Both the position numbers and the translations under genes were made by a program. The notes beneath the pieces were generated by a model. It saw nothing but the letters and a program-made list of their open reading frames with translations, was not told the DNA's origin and ran no database searches. From the NCBI RefSeq assembly GCF_900089605.1, contig NZ_LT594324.1, positions 124,001 through 188,000 on the forward strand: a stretch of 64,000 nucleotides of DNA, in the 5' to 3' direction. This document shows, piece by piece, positions 52,822 to 62,103 of this stretch. This stretch comes from Micromonospora narathiwatensis. GTDB lineage: Bacteria; Actinomycetota; Actinomycetes; Mycobacteriales; Micromonosporaceae. Position 1 is the first letter of the stretch. Each line of letters begins with the position of its first letter.

Positions 52822-53073
52822 GTCTACTCCTGGTGAGGGGAAATCGGAGGGTGCGACGGGCGGACCGAAGCCGCGCGCCCGACGACCGGGCAGACCCTAG
52901 CGAGATCGACAGCTCGGGCGTTACCGGGATCGACGGCATGTAAAGGGTCTGTTATGAACTTGAGATCATTGATGTACCGCGGGTGATCGTCCGGTACGTG
53001 CCTGCGTACCGGCCGGGTGTGCCGGGTGGGCCGGCGCGTCGCGTAGCGTCATGGGCATGTGCGGGAGCAGACG

Positions 53074-53634
53074 GTGACCCGGATCGTGGCCGGGACGCTC
53101 GGCGGGCGGCGGATCGCCGCGCCGCCCGGCGCCGGCACCCGGCCGACCTCCGACCGGGTCCGGGAGGCGTTGTTCAGCGCGGTGCAGGCCGAACTCGACC
53201 TCGACGGGGCGCGCTTCGCCGACCTGTACGCCGGCTCCGGCGCGGTCGGGCTGGAGGCGCTGTCCCGCGGTGCGGAGCACGTGCTGCTGGTCGAGTCCGA
53301 CGCCCGGGCGGCCCGGGTGATCCGGGAGAACATCGCCGCGCTGCGGGCCGCCCCGGCCGCCCGCCTGGTCACCGGCAAGGTGGCCACCGTGCTCGCGGCC
53401 GGCGCGGACGGGCCGTACGACGTGGTCTTCGCCGACCCGCCGTACGCCGTACCCGACGAGGAGATCACCGCGTTGTCGGCCGCGCTGGTCGACGGCGGCT
53501 GGCTGGCCCCGGACGCCCTGGTGATCGTCGAGCGGTCCAGCCGTACCGGGCCGGTCACCTGGGTGGACGGCATCACGCCCGGGCGCTCTCGCCGCTACGG
53601 CGAGACCACCCTTTGGTACGGTCGCCGATCATGA
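53074..53634 (+). CDS. rsmD: 16S rRNA (guanine966-N2)-methyltransferase
   Basis: A 186-residue SAM-dependent methyltransferase that modifies G966 of 16S rRNA. It has VAGTLGGRRIAAPPG, RPTSDRVREALFSAV, LYAGSGAVGLEALSRGA and the catalytic DPPY in VFADPPYAVPD. GGGAG lies 7 nt before the GTG at 53074; a GTG at 53059 is also in frame. A mini reading frame ATG TGC GGG AGC AGA CGG TGA (53057-53077) overlaps the rsmD start and could couple to it. The stop overlaps coaD (ATGA). Confidence 0.93.
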   Translation: MTRIVAGTLGGRRIAAPPGAGTRPTSDRVREALFSAVQAELDLDGARFADLYAGSGAVGLEALSRGAEHVLLVESDARAARVIRENIAALRAAPAARLVTGKVATVLAAGADGPYDVVFADPPYAVPDEEITALSAALVDGGWLAPDALVIVERSSRTGPVTWVDGITPGRSRRYGETTLWYGRRS

Positions 53635-54119
53635 GACGCGCGGTCTGCCCGGGCTCCTTCGACCCGGTCACCAACGGACACCTCGACATCATCGGTCGGG
53701 CCAGCCGGCTCTTCGACGAGGTGATTGTCGGCGTGCTGATCAACCAGTCCAAGCAGGGGCTGTTCACCGTCGAGGAGCGCATCGACATGCTCCGCGAGGT
53801 GACCGCGTCGTACGACAACGTGCGGGTCGAGTCGTTCCGTGGGCTGCTGGTGGACTTCTGTCGTGCCCAGCAGGCGAGCGTGCTGATCAAGGGCCTGCGG
53901 GCGGTCAGCGACTTCGACTACGAACTCCAGATGGCCCAGATGAACATCGGCCTGGCCGGCGTGGAGACGCTCTTCATGCCGACCAATCCGCTCTACTCCT
54001 TCCTCTCCTCCAGTCTGGTCAAGGACGTGGCCAAGTGGGGCGGCGACATCTCCGCCCACGTCCCCGACACCGTCCGCCAACAACTCACCACCCGCCTCCA
54101 CCCCACCCCCCGCCCCTAA
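53631..54119 (+). CDS. coaD: Phosphopantetheine adenylyltransferase
   Basis: A 162-residue nucleotidyltransferase that makes dephospho-CoA from 4'-phosphopantetheine and ATP. Motifs: RRAVCPGSFDPVTNGHLDII (HxGH family signature, TNGHLD), IKGLRAVSDFDYELQMAQMN and SSSLVKDVAKWGGDIS. The ATG overlaps the rsmD stop. The last codons run into the C-rich tract that follows, and end with PTPRP, a slightly extended tail. Confidence 0.96.
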   Translation: MRRAVCPGSFDPVTNGHLDIIGRASRLFDEVIVGVLINQSKQGLFTVEERIDMLREVTASYDNVRVESFRGLLVDFCRAQQASVLIKGLRAVSDFDYELQMAQMNIGLAGVETLFMPTNPLYSFLSSSLVKDVAKWGGDISAHVPDTVRQQLTTRLHPTPRP

Positions 54120-54178
54120 CCCCCCCACCCCCACCCCCCACCCCCACCCCCCGTCCCTCCCGCCCCACCCCACCGCGG
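54120..54178. repeat. C-rich low-complexity tract
   Basis: Nearly uninterrupted runs of 5-7 C with single A or T separators, beginning in the last codons of coaD and ending at CCGCGGCG. No gene is supported between coaD and 54401. Such a tract is prone to slippage and to sequencing error. Confidence 0.8.
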
Positions 54179-54248
54179 CGATCTTGCACTTCGGGTCGGG
54201 GATTCGCCCGAACATGGGCGGAATGTCAGGGCCGAAGGTGCAAGATCG
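54179..54248. repeat. 70-bp nested inverted repeat
   Basis: CGATCTTGCACTTCGG (54179-54194) pairs with CCGAAGGTGCAAGATCG (54232-54248, one extra G), and inside it ATTCGCCC pairs with GGGCGGAAT (also one extra G). The core GATCTTGCACTT looks like an element dispersed in Micromonospora-type genomes, which I recall but cannot verify here. It may be a REP-like element or a terminator. Confidence 0.65.
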
Positions 54249-54400
54249 GCGAGTCGGGGCGGGTGACGGGTGGCGGGCGACGCGCCGGGAGGGGTGGATC
54301 GGTCTGGGGTGGAGGGGGCGCGACATGATGTGTGCAGCGCCGAACCCGGGTGCAGGCCGCATCATGGAGGGCGGCCGACGAAGACAGGAGTGAGGTACCG

Positions 54401-54898
54401 GTGGACCCGCTCGATCGCATCGACGAACTGATCGCCATGGTGGAGCAGGCCCGCTCCGTCCCGATGTCGCGCAACAACTGCATGGTCGACCGGGGTGAGA
54501 TGATCGCCGCCCTCGACGAGCTGCGCGCCGAGCTTCCCGCCGACCTGCGCCGGGCCGCCGCGCTGCTGGAGGAGCGGGACAAGATCATGGAGGCCGGCAA
54601 GCGCGAGGCCGACCGGATCATCAGCGAGGGTGAGGCGGAACACGCCCGCCTGGTCTCGGTGAACGAGATCACGGTCTCCGCCGAGCACGAGGGCGCCCGG
54701 ATCATCGCCGAGGCCCGCGCCGAGGCGCAGCGCCTCCGCGACGAGGTGGACGACTACGTCGACACCGCGCTGGCCAACTTCGAACAGTTCCTCACCCGGG
54801 CGCTCGCCTCGATCGAGCGCGGCCGGGACAAGATGCACGCGCTGCGCGAGATCGGCACCTTCGCGGGTGACGAGGCCGATCGGCCGCTACCCTTCTGA
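54401..54898 (+). CDS. SepIVA-like/DivIVA-related coiled-coil protein
   Basis: A 165-residue protein, mostly coiled coil: DPLDRIDELIAMVEQARSVP at the N-terminus, then helices rich in Glu, Ala and Arg (LLEERDKIMEAGKREADRII, EGARIIAEARAEAQRLRDEV, DTALANFEQFLTRALASIERG). The same gene next to DUF177 and rnc in M. tuberculosis (Rv2927c) is SepIVA, a septation and growth factor; this copy is shorter than the mycobacterial one. Some annotate such proteins as ATP synthase b-like. The GTG is preceded by AGGAGTGAGG. A cell-wall or division role is inferred. Confidence 0.85.
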   Translation: MDPLDRIDELIAMVEQARSVPMSRNNCMVDRGEMIAALDELRAELPADLRRAAALLEERDKIMEAGKREADRIISEGEAEHARLVSVNEITVSAEHEGARIIAEARAEAQRLRDEVDDYVDTALANFEQFLTRALASIERGRDKMHALREIGTFAGDEADRPLPF

Positions 54899-54938
54899 GC
54901 GGCCCCTGGCCGGCGGCCGACAGCCGGCACCCGACGGG

Positions 54939-54959
54939 CCGGGGCGAGCGACGCCCCGG
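54939..54959 (+). terminator. Hairpin between the SepIVA-like and DUF177 genes
   Basis: CCGGGGCG (54939-54946) pairs with CGCCCCGG (54952-54959). It may end the upstream transcript; a TAACCT box follows at about 54984 and can start the DUF177 operon. Confidence 0.5.
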
Positions 54960-55024
54960 TTCGACGGTCCGGCCCCCACCCAGGTAACCTTCTTTGTCGG
55001 CCTCTCACCGGCCGGAGTCTGACT

Positions 55025-55588
55025 ATGCCCAAACACTCGTCATCCCCACTCAACCCCAGGTCGCCGCTGGTCCTCGACACGAGGGAACTGCCGCGTCGGC
55101 CTGGCGCGTTGCGTACGGTCAAGCGGGTCGTGCCGGCACCGGAGGACCTCGGCGTGGAGTTGATCGGCGTGCCGGTGGGCGCGGACCTCGACCTCGACCT
55201 GAGGTTGGAGTCGGTGTCCGAGGGCGTGCTCGTCTCCGGGACCGTCTCGGGCCCGGTCAAGGGCGAGTGCGGCCGCTGCCTGCGCGAGATCGACGACTCG
55301 GTGTCGGTGCGGATCCAGGAGCTGTACGCGTACGAGAACAGCACCACGGACGACACGACAGACGAGGACGAGGTAGGCCGGATGCAGGGCGATCTGATCG
55401 ACCTGGAGCCGGCGCTGCGGGACGCGGTGGTGCTCGCGCTGCCGACGAACCCGCTCTGCCGGGAGGACTGCCCAGGCTTGTGCCCCGACTGTGGGGTGCA
55501 CTGGGACGATCTGCCGGCCGACCACAGCCATCAGCAGATCGACCCGCGTTGGGCGGGCCTGTCGCAACTGACCCGTACAGAGGAGTAA
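55025..55588 (+). CDS. DUF177 (YceD-type) protein
   Basis: A 187-residue protein that in most bacteria precedes rpmF and is needed for 23S rRNA or large-subunit biogenesis, as shown for some YceD proteins. It has VVPAPEDLGVELIGVPVGAD, the CGRCLREID pair and NPLCREDCPGLCPDCGVHW near the C-terminus, a likely zinc-binding cluster. It is 5 bp from rpmF. Start ATG, with no strong ribosome site visible. Confidence 0.92.
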   Translation: MPKHSSSPLNPRSPLVLDTRELPRRPGALRTVKRVVPAPEDLGVELIGVPVGADLDLDLRLESVSEGVLVSGTVSGPVKGECGRCLREIDDSVSVRIQELYAYENSTTDDTTDEDEVGRMQGDLIDLEPALRDAVVLALPTNPLCREDCPGLCPDCGVHWDDLPADHSHQQIDPRWAGLSQLTRTEE

Positions 55589-55593
55589 GAACC

Positions 55594-55767
55594 GTGGCCG
55601 TCCCCAAGCGCAAGATGTCGCGCAGCAACACCCGGGCCCGTCGGGCGCAGTGGAAGGCCGCGGCGGTCGCGACCGTGGCCTGCCCGCAGTGCAAGTCGGC
55701 CAAGCTGCCGCACACCGCCTGCTCCGTCTGCGGCACCTACAACGGCCGCCAGGTCCTCGAGGTCTGA
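55594..55767 (+). CDS. rpmF: 50S ribosomal protein L32
   Basis: A 57-residue L32. It starts MAVPKRKMSRSNTRARR and has the CPQCKSAKLPHTACSVCGTY zinc ribbon (C+ form, four Cys). The GTG start has GAGGAG 9 nt upstream. plsX follows after 12 bp. Confidence 0.97.
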   Translation: MAVPKRKMSRSNTRARRAQWKAAAVATVACPQCKSAKLPHTACSVCGTYNGRQVLEV

Positions 55768-55779
55768 CCTGGACGCCGA

Positions 55780-56859
55780 GTGACGTCCCCGACCGCCGGT
55801 CGGGTGGCGCGCACACCCAGGCTCTCGCCCGGTGTCCCGGCTCCCTCCACCGCCGGCCGTTCCCCGGCCGGCACCCCGATGGAGCCGGGCACCGCGCGGA
55901 TCGCCGTCGACCTCCTCGGCGGGGACGATGCTCCCGCCGTCGTGGTTGACGGCGCTCTGCGGGCGGTGCGTACCGACCCAGACCTGCACCTGCTGCTCGT
56001 CGGACCGACCGAGGTCGCCGGCGGGCTGATCGGTGCGCTGAACCCGGAGCAACGCGCCCGGGTCACGGTCCGCCCGGTGCGGACCGCCGTCGGCATGGCC
56101 GACCATCCCACCGCCGCGCGCGCGGAGAGCACCGTCCGCGCGGCGGTCACCGCCGTCCGCGACGGGCTCGCCGACGCGATCGTCTCCGCCGGCTCGACCG
56201 GCGCCACCGTCACCGCCGCCGCGCTCGGCCTCGGCCGGTGGGCCGGCATCCGCCGCCCGGCCCTGGTGGCCACCCTGCCCGCCGTCGCCGGCCCGGTGGT
56301 GCTGCTGGACGTCGGCGGCACGCTGGAGTCCGGCCCCGCCACCCTCACCCGGCACGCCGTGCTCGGCGCCGCGTACGCCGCCGTGGCGCACACCGTCGCC
56401 GCGCCCCGGGTCGGGCTGCTCTCCGTCGGCACCGAGGCCGGCAAGGGTGACCGGCTGCGCCGCCTCGCCGACCCCGCCCTCGCCGCCGTGCCGCTGCCCT
56501 GCGACGGCCGCTACGTGGGCCTCGTCGAGGGGTTCGACATCTCCCTCGGCGCGCGCGCCGACGTCGTGGTCACCGACGGGTTCACCGGTAACGTGCTGCT
56601 CAAGGCCATCGAGGGCGCGTACGCGATGGCCGGCGGGCCGCCGGCCAGTGGCGGTGCCCCGCGTGCCGCGGCCCTGCTCGGCGTGGCCGGCACGGTGGTC
56701 GTCTGTCACGGGGCGGCCCGGCCCGCCGACGTCGCCTCCGGCATCGCCCTCGCCGCCCACCTGTGGCGACGTGGCGCCACCAACACCGTCTCCACTCTGC
56801 TCGACGCTGTCCCGCACGATCCCGCACCTGACCGTAACGACACCGAGGTAGCACCATGA
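55780..56859 (+). CDS. plsX: Phosphate acyltransferase PlsX
   Basis: A 359-residue enzyme that makes acyl-phosphate from acyl-ACP for phospholipid synthesis. After a 40-residue Pro/Ser/Thr-rich N-terminus it has [50 protein letters not shown] and [20 protein letters not shown]. The usual acpP gene between plsX and rnc is absent; the plsX stop overlaps rnc (ATGA). The first 33 residues are atypical and the ATG at 55879 is a second possible start; GTG at 55780 is used because it follows a ribosome-like GACG... stretch only weakly. Confidence 0.93.
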   Translation: MTSPTAGRVARTPRLSPGVPAPSTAGRSPAGTPMEPGTARIAVDLLGGDDAPAVVVDGALRAVRTDPDLHLLLVGPTEVAGGLIGALNPEQRARVTVRPVRTAVGMADHPTAARAESTVRAAVTAVRDGLADAIVSAGSTGATVTAAALGLGRWAGIRRPALVATLPAVAGPVVLLDVGGTLESGPATLTRHAVLGAAYAAVAHTVAAPRVGLLSVGTEAGKGDRLRRLADPALAAVPLPCDGRYVGLVEGFDISLGARADVVVTDGFTGNVLLKAIEGAYAMAGGPPASGGAPRAAALLGVAGTVVVCHGAARPADVASGIALAAHLWRRGATNTVSTLLDAVPHDPAPDRNDTEVAP

Positions 56860-57677
56860 CCAACGACAAGCGGCGGCGTGCTCCCGTCGGCCACCTGGAG
56901 GCGGCCTTCGGAGTGTCGCTCGACCCGGAACTGCTGGAGCGCGCGCTGACCCACCGCTCCTACGCGTACGAGAACGGCGGCCTGCCCACCAACGAGCGGC
57001 TGGAGTTCCTGGGCGACTCGGTCCTCGGCGTGGTGATCACCACGGCCCTGTTCCACAACCACCCGGACCTGGCCGAGGGACAGCTCGCCAAGCTGCGCGC
57101 CAGCGTGGTCAACATGCGCGCCCTCGCCGACGTGGCGCGTGGCCTCGGTCCGGGCGGGCTGGGCGCGTACCTGCTGCTGGGCAAGGGGGAGGAGACCACC
57201 GGCGGCCGGGACAAGGCCAGCATCCTGGCCGACACCCTGGAGGCGCTGCTCGGCGCGATCTACCTCCAGTACGGCCTGGACACCGCGGCCGTCGTGATCC
57301 ACCGCCTCTTCGACCCGCTGATGGCCGAGTCGGCCGGCCGGGGCGCCGCGCTGGACTGGAAGACCAGCCTCCAGGAGTTGACCGCCGCGCTGGGGCTGGG
57401 CGTGCCGGAATACCGGATCGAGGGCACCGGGCCGGACCACCTCAAGACGTTCACCGCCTGGGTGGTGGTGGCCGGCAACCGGTACGGCGGCGCGGAGGGG
57501 CGCAGCAAGAAGGAGGCCGAGCAGCGGGCCGCCGAGTCGGCCTGGCGGATGCTGACCGAGCAGGCCGAGCAGGAGCAGGGCGCGCTGACGGCGGGGGACG
57601 CCGACGGGGCGACCGCGGACGGCGCGGGCAGCGGATCCACGGCCGACGCGGCCGGTGCGGGTGCCGGCCGTGCCTGA
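56856..57677 (+). CDS. rnc: Ribonuclease III
   Basis: A 273-residue double-strand RNA endonuclease for rRNA and mRNA processing. The catalytic [12 protein letters not shown] and [13 protein letters not shown] (Glu/Asp metal ligands) are intact, and the dsRBD (about residues 170-238) has a [24 protein letters not shown] stretch split by a short linker. A 30-residue Ala/Gly/Asp tail follows the dsRBD, which explains the extra length over the usual 230-250. It overlaps plsX (4 bp) and mutM (8 bp). Confidence 0.95.
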   Translation: MTNDKRRRAPVGHLEAAFGVSLDPELLERALTHRSYAYENGGLPTNERLEFLGDSVLGVVITTALFHNHPDLAEGQLAKLRASVVNMRALADVARGLGPGGLGAYLLLGKGEETTGGRDKASILADTLEALLGAIYLQYGLDTAAVVIHRLFDPLMAESAGRGAALDWKTSLQELTAALGLGVPEYRIEGTGPDHLKTFTAWVVVAGNRYGGAEGRSKKEAEQRAAESAWRMLTEQAEQEQGALTAGDADGATADGAGSGSTADAAGAGAGRA

Positions 57678-58527
57678 GCTGCCCGAGGTCGAGACGGTCC
57701 GGCAGGGCCTGGCCCAGTGGGTCATCGGCCGGACGATCAGTTCCGTCGAGGTACGTCACCCCCGGGCCGTACGCCGGCACCAGCCGGGCGGGGCGCACTT
57801 CGCCGACGTGCTGGCCGGCCGGACCATCACCGACGTGCGGCGCCGGGGCAAGTACCTGTGGCTGCCGCTGGACACCGGCGACGCCCTCGTCGGTCACCTC
57901 GGCATGTCCGGTCAACTGCTGCTCCAGCCGGTCGGGGCGGCCGACGAGCTGCACCTGCGGGTCCGGTTCCGGTTCGCCGACGACGGCCCGGAGCTGCGCT
58001 TCGTCGACCAGCGTACGTTCGGCGGGCTGGCGGTGTCCGAGGGCGGCGCGGAGCTGCCGTCGGAGATCGCGCACATCGCCCGGGACCCGATGGATCCGGA
58101 GTTCTCCGACGCCGACTTCGTGGCCGCGCTGCGCCGGCGGCGTACCGAGGTCAAGCGGGCGCTGCTGGACCAGACCCTGGTCTCCGGGATCGGCAACATC
58201 TACGCCGACGAGGCGCTGTGGCGGGCGAGGCTGCACGGCGCCCGCCCGACCGACGCGCTCACCGGTCCGGCGGTCGGCCGGCTGCTCGGGCACGTCCGGG
58301 ACGTGCTCGCCGAGGCGATCAAACAGGGCGGCACCAGCTTCGACGAGCTGTACGTCGACGTCAACGGCGAGAGCGGCTACTTCGACCGGTCGCTCAACGC
58401 GTACGGCCGGGAGGGGGAACCCTGCGGGCGGTGCGGTGCGCCGATCCGCCGCGAGGCGTTCATGAACCGTTCGTCGTACAGTTGTCCGCGCTGCCAACCC
58501 CGCCCCCGAGGGGCGCTGCGGGGATGA
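57670..58527 (+). CDS. mutM: Formamidopyrimidine-DNA glycosylase
   Basis: A 285-residue base-excision enzyme for 8-oxoguanine. The catalytic N-terminal proline must be residue 2, so the GTG at 57670 (Met-Pro-Glu-Leu-Pro-Glu) is the only sensible start, although GTG codons at 57655 and 57661 are in frame. Other motifs are the H2TH region ([18 protein letters not shown]) and a C-terminal zinc finger (four Cys in [13 protein letters not shown] ... CPRCQ). It overlaps rnc by 8 bp. Confidence 0.96.
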   Translation: MPELPEVETVRQGLAQWVIGRTISSVEVRHPRAVRRHQPGGAHFADVLAGRTITDVRRRGKYLWLPLDTGDALVGHLGMSGQLLLQPVGAADELHLRVRFRFADDGPELRFVDQRTFGGLAVSEGGAELPSEIAHIARDPMDPEFSDADFVAALRRRRTEVKRALLDQTLVSGIGNIYADEALWRARLHGARPTDALTGPAVGRLLGHVRDVLAEAIKQGGTSFDELYVDVNGESGYFDRSLNAYGREGEPCGRCGAPIRREAFMNRSSYSCPRCQPRPRGALRG

Positions 58528-58762
58528 CCCTGAGCCGCCTCGGGGTTGCGCCGGTGTGCCTCCCCGGGCGGCTTGCGGCGCGTCCCCCGGCCGTACCCTG
58601 AAAGTCCCCTTCTGTCCGGTTGGTTGAGCCGATCCGGACCGACCGGCCGGGACCGGACGGATCGGGGACGAGCCGGGGCCGTTCCCCGATGTCCGGGCAT
58701 CGCCCGCTCCCTAGCGTCAGCACCGTCGGCACGGGGCCGACGTGTGGAGGGGGAACCCGGGT

Positions 58763-60982
58763 ATGGGCAGGCGACCGGTGACGGTGCGATTGGCGCGGTG
58801 GAGTGCGGAGCATCCGTGGCGGGCCATCGCGCTGTGGGTGGTGTTCGTTGCGGTGTGCTTCGTCGGCGGCAACGCCGCGGGCCTGAACGAGGCCAGCTCC
58901 GCCGACCAGGCGATCGGCGAGGTGGGACGGGCCGAGCTGATCGTCGACGGCGGCGGCTTCCACGAGCCGGCGACCGAGAACGTGCTGATCACGTCCCGCT
59001 CGGGGACGCTCGACCAGTCCGCCGCGAAGACCGCCGCCGACGACGCGGCGGCCCGGCTGCGGCAGGTCGAGGGGGTGGCCTCGGTGGGTACGCCGCTGCC
59101 GTCCCGGGACGGCAGCGCGCTGCTGCTGCCGGTCACCATGTCCGGCGACCCGGAGACCGCGTCGGACCGGGTGCAGCCGCTGCGGGACGCCACCGCCAAG
59201 GTGCAGGAGGCGCACCCGGCGCTGCGGATCGAGGAGGTCGGGGGACCCTCGATCAACAAGGCGCTCGACGAGACCCTCGGGAAGGACTTCAAGCGGGCGG
59301 AACTGCTCAGCCTGCCGGTCACCCTGGCCATCCTGATCATCGCGTTCGGCGCGCTGATCGCGGCCGGCGTGCCGGTGCTGCTCGCGCTCTCCTCGGTGGC
59401 CGCGGCCATGGGGCTCTCCACCCTGGCCTCGCACCTGGTGCCGGCCAACGACACCACGGCCAGCGTGATCCTGCTGATCGGCATGGCGGTCGGCGTCGAC
59501 TACTCGCTGTTCTACGTCCGCCGGGAACGGGAGGAACGGGCGAAGGGCCGGTCCGGGCTGGACGCGGTGGAAGTCGCGGCGGAGACCTCCGGGCACGCCG
59601 TGGTGGTCTCCGGGGCCGCCGTGATCATCTCGATGGCCGGGCTGCTGCTCGCCCAGGACGCGATCTTCTCCTCGCTGGCCGTGGGCTCGATCCTGGTGGT
59701 CGCGGTCGCGGTGCTCGGCTCGCTGACCGTGCTGCCGGCGCTGCTCGCCAAGCTCGGCCGCTGGGTCGACCGACCCCGGGTGCCGCTGCTGTGGCGGCTC
59801 ACCGCCCCGCGTACCGGCCGGCACGGCCAGCCGGCCCGGCCCCGGTTCTGGCCGGCCGTGCTGAAGCCCGCGCTGCGGGCGCCGCGGACCACCCTGATCG
59901 TCTCGATCGGGCTGCTGCTCACCCTGGCCGCCCCGGCGCTGAGCATGAAGATGAAGTTCCCCGGCATGGAGGACGTACCGCGCACCACGCCGGCCATGCA
60001 GGCGTACGACCGGCTCACCACCGCCTTTCCGAGCAACGGCACCAGCCACACCGTGGCGGTGCGGGCGCCGGCCGAGCAGGCCGACCGGGTGCACGCGGCG
60101 TTGACCGACCTGGCCGGGCGGGCCGCCGCCGACCCGCTCTTCGCGCCGGCCGAGGGGGACGGCGCGAAGATCGAGGTGTCGGCCGACCGCCGGGTGTCCG
60201 TACTGGAGGTCGCCACCCCGTACGGCAGCCGCACCGACGAGGCCACCCGGTCCCTGCACGAGCTGCGCGAGGACCTGGTGCCGGCCGCGCTGCGCGGCAT
60301 CCCCGGGATCGAGTACGCGGTCGGCGGCGCCGTGGCCGCCAACGAGGACTACGCCCAGCACATCAGGGAGAAGCTGCCGATCGTGGTCGCCTTCGTGCTG
60401 GCGCTGACCTTCCTGGTGATGGCCTGGACGTTCCGGTCGGTGGTGGTCGCGCTCACCTCGATCCTGCTGAACCTGCTCTCCGCCGGGGCCGCGTACGGCC
60501 TGCTGGTGCTGGTCTTCCAGGGTGACTGGGCGGCCGGGCCGCTCGGCTTCACCTCGATGGGCGCGATCGTCACCTGGCTGCCGCTGTTCCTGTTCGTGGT
60601 GCTCTTCGGGCTCTCCATGGACTACCACGTCTTCGTGGTCAGCCGGATCCGCGAGGGTGTCCGCGCCGGCCTGCCCAACCGGGACGCGGTGGCGTACGGG
60701 ATCACCTCCTCGGCGGGCGTGGTGACCAGTGCGGCGATCGTCATGGTCGGGGTCTTCTCGATCTTCGCGACGCTGAGCACCATCGACATGAAGCAACTCG
60801 GCATCGGGCTGGCCGCGGCGATCCTGCTGGACGCCACGATCATCCGGGCCGTGGTCCTGCCGTCCCTGATGACCCTGCTGGGCGACGCGAACTGGTGGGC
60901 TCCGCGCTTCCTGCGCCGCCGGGCCGCCACCCCGCCGGCCGAGCCGCCCGCCCCCACCCCGGAGCTGGTCGGCGCCCACTGA
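58763..60982 (+). CDS. MMPL-family RND transporter
   Basis: A 739-residue integral membrane protein with two MMPL domains. Twelve helices are expected: one near residues 18-36, an extracellular loop to about 190, a block of five, a second loop and the last block. Asp-Tyr pairs in the proton relay are in GVDYSLFYV and LSMDYHVFV. Relatives export lipids, pigments or drugs. The ATG at 58763 has TGGAGGGGGAA before it. No regulator or periplasmic partner is adjacent. It ends in a strong hairpin. Confidence 0.92.
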   Translation: MGRRPVTVRLARWSAEHPWRAIALWVVFVAVCFVGGNAAGLNEASSADQAIGEVGRAELIVDGGGFHEPATENVLITSRSGTLDQSAAKTAADDAAARLRQVEGVASVGTPLPSRDGSALLLPVTMSGDPETASDRVQPLRDATAKVQEAHPALRIEEVGGPSINKALDETLGKDFKRAELLSLPVTLAILIIAFGALIAAGVPVLLALSSVAAAMGLSTLASHLVPANDTTASVILLIGMAVGVDYSLFYVRREREERAKGRSGLDAVEVAAETSGHAVVVSGAAVIISMAGLLLAQDAIFSSLAVGSILVVAVAVLGSLTVLPALLAKLGRWVDRPRVPLLWRLTAPRTGRHGQPARPRFWPAVLKPALRAPRTTLIVSIGLLLTLAAPALSMKMKFPGMEDVPRTTPAMQAYDRLTTAFPSNGTSHTVAVRAPAEQADRVHAALTDLAGRAAADPLFAPAEGDGAKIEVSADRRVSVLEVATPYGSRTDEATRSLHELREDLVPAALRGIPGIEYAVGGAVAANEDYAQHIREKLPIVVAFVLALTFLVMAWTFRSVVVALTSILLNLLSAGAAYGLLVLVFQGDWAAGPLGFTSMGAIVTWLPLFLFVVLFGLSMDYHVFVVSRIREGVRAGLPNRDAVAYGITSSAGVVTSAAIVMVGVFSIFATLSTIDMKQLGIGLAAAILLDATIIRAVVLPSLMTLLGDANWWAPRFLRRRAATPPAEPPAPTPELVGAH

Positions 60983-61000
60983 CCTGCCGGCGTCACCCCC

Positions 61001-61032
61001 GAGGGCCGGGCCGCACGAGCGGCCCGGCCCTC
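61001..61032 (+). terminator. Terminator after the MMPL gene
   Basis: A perfect 14-bp stem (61001-61014 with 61019-61032) and an ACGA loop lie between the convergent MMPL and GH114 genes. Confidence 0.8.
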
Positions 61033-61064
61033 CACGGCTTCCCGCCGCGCGGGGCGGCGACGGA

Positions 61065-61961
61065 TCAGAGTTGGGGGCAGGGGTCGCGCCAGGCGTCCAG
61101 CTTCCGGTCCTTGAGCATGGAGGCGAAGCCGTAGCCGACGGTGGTGACGCAGAAGGCGGTCGGGTCGCCGGTGTACTCGACGTGGAAGACCGGCTTGTCG
61201 GCGTCGGCGAAGGGCAGCAGCTTGGCGCACTCCCGCCGGCGTACGCACTCCTGGTTGACGGCGAAGTCGAAGTCGGGCGCGAGCGCGGCCACCTGCGGCA
61301 CGTCGTCGACCAGCCCCGGCGAGAGATCGAGCCGGCGGGCCAGGGCGGCCAGCCGGCGGTTGAACCGCAACTGGTCGTCGAAGTCGAGTGGGAAGCCGGT
61401 GCGGTGCCGGTAACCGTCGGCGTCGTCGACCGCCACCGCGCCGAAGCCCTTGCCCCGGCACAGCCGGAACCGGTCGGCGAGCACCGGCTCCAGCGCGTCC
61501 CACCGGCGTACGTCCAGCCACTGGCTGCCCGGCCGACCCGCCACCGCCGCGCCGAGTGCGTCCGCCGGGAACCGGCTCGCGTCCGGGTCGGTGGACGCGT
61601 ACGTCCCGACGCGTATCTGGCAGACCAGCCGGCGGTCCCGGGCCCGCAACGCGGCGGTCTCGGCGGAGGTGGTGCGGACCGGGTCGAGCAGGTACACGTC
61701 GGCGTCGACCGTGACGTCCACCTGGCCGGTGAGCTGCCACTGCCACTGCCACCGGTGGGCCAGTTCCGCCGGCCACCGGGTGGGCGCGCCGGGTGGGACG
61801 ACCGGGGTGTGGCAGCCGGCCACCGGGGCGAGCACCAGCACCGCCGCCAGTGCCACCGCGCCGCGGCGCGGTCCGCGTGGCAGGACGCGGACCGACCGGC
61901 CGCGCGGCACGGGCCACGCCGGCCGCATCCGCATCGACAGCTCCCGGGTCGCGGGCGGCAC
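61065..61961 (-). CDS. GH114-like secreted lipoprotein (endo-alpha-1,4-polygalactosaminidase family)
   Basis: A 298-residue exported protein. A basic N-terminus (MRMRPAWPVPRGRSVRVL...), a hydrophobic core and the lipobox LAPVAGC mark it as a lipoprotein. The mature part matches glycoside hydrolase family 114: WQWQLTGQVD, VCQIRVGTYAS, WLDVRRWDAL, a VAVDDADGYRH stretch with catalytic Asp and a late VFHVEYTGDPT. Family members cut galactosaminogalactan-like polymers, so a role in biofilm or fungal polysaccharide turnover is possible. The start at 61961 or 61934 cannot be decided. It lies 142 bp after the CAP gene on the same strand. Confidence 0.83.
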   Translation of the reverse strand: MPPATRELSMRMRPAWPVPRGRSVRVLPRGPRRGAVALAAVLVLAPVAGCHTPVVPPGAPTRWPAELAHRWQWQWQLTGQVDVTVDADVYLLDPVRTTSAETAALRARDRRLVCQIRVGTYASTDPDASRFPADALGAAVAGRPGSQWLDVRRWDALEPVLADRFRLCRGKGFGAVAVDDADGYRHRTGFPLDFDDQLRFNRRLAALARRLDLSPGLVDDVPQVAALAPDFDFAVNQECVRRRECAKLLPFADADKPVFHVEYTGDPTAFCVTTVGYGFASMLKDRKLDAWRDPCPQL

Positions 61962-62103
61962 GCCGCCGCCCCTGCCGGTACGTCGAGCCGACCCGGGTCA
62001 CCGGCCGTGCCGGCACCATGGGACGACCCCGGCGCACCTCACCCGGTCAAACGAGCGCGGACCCGGTCACGACACGACGGCGGCGCGACGTCGACCCGTC
62101 CGT

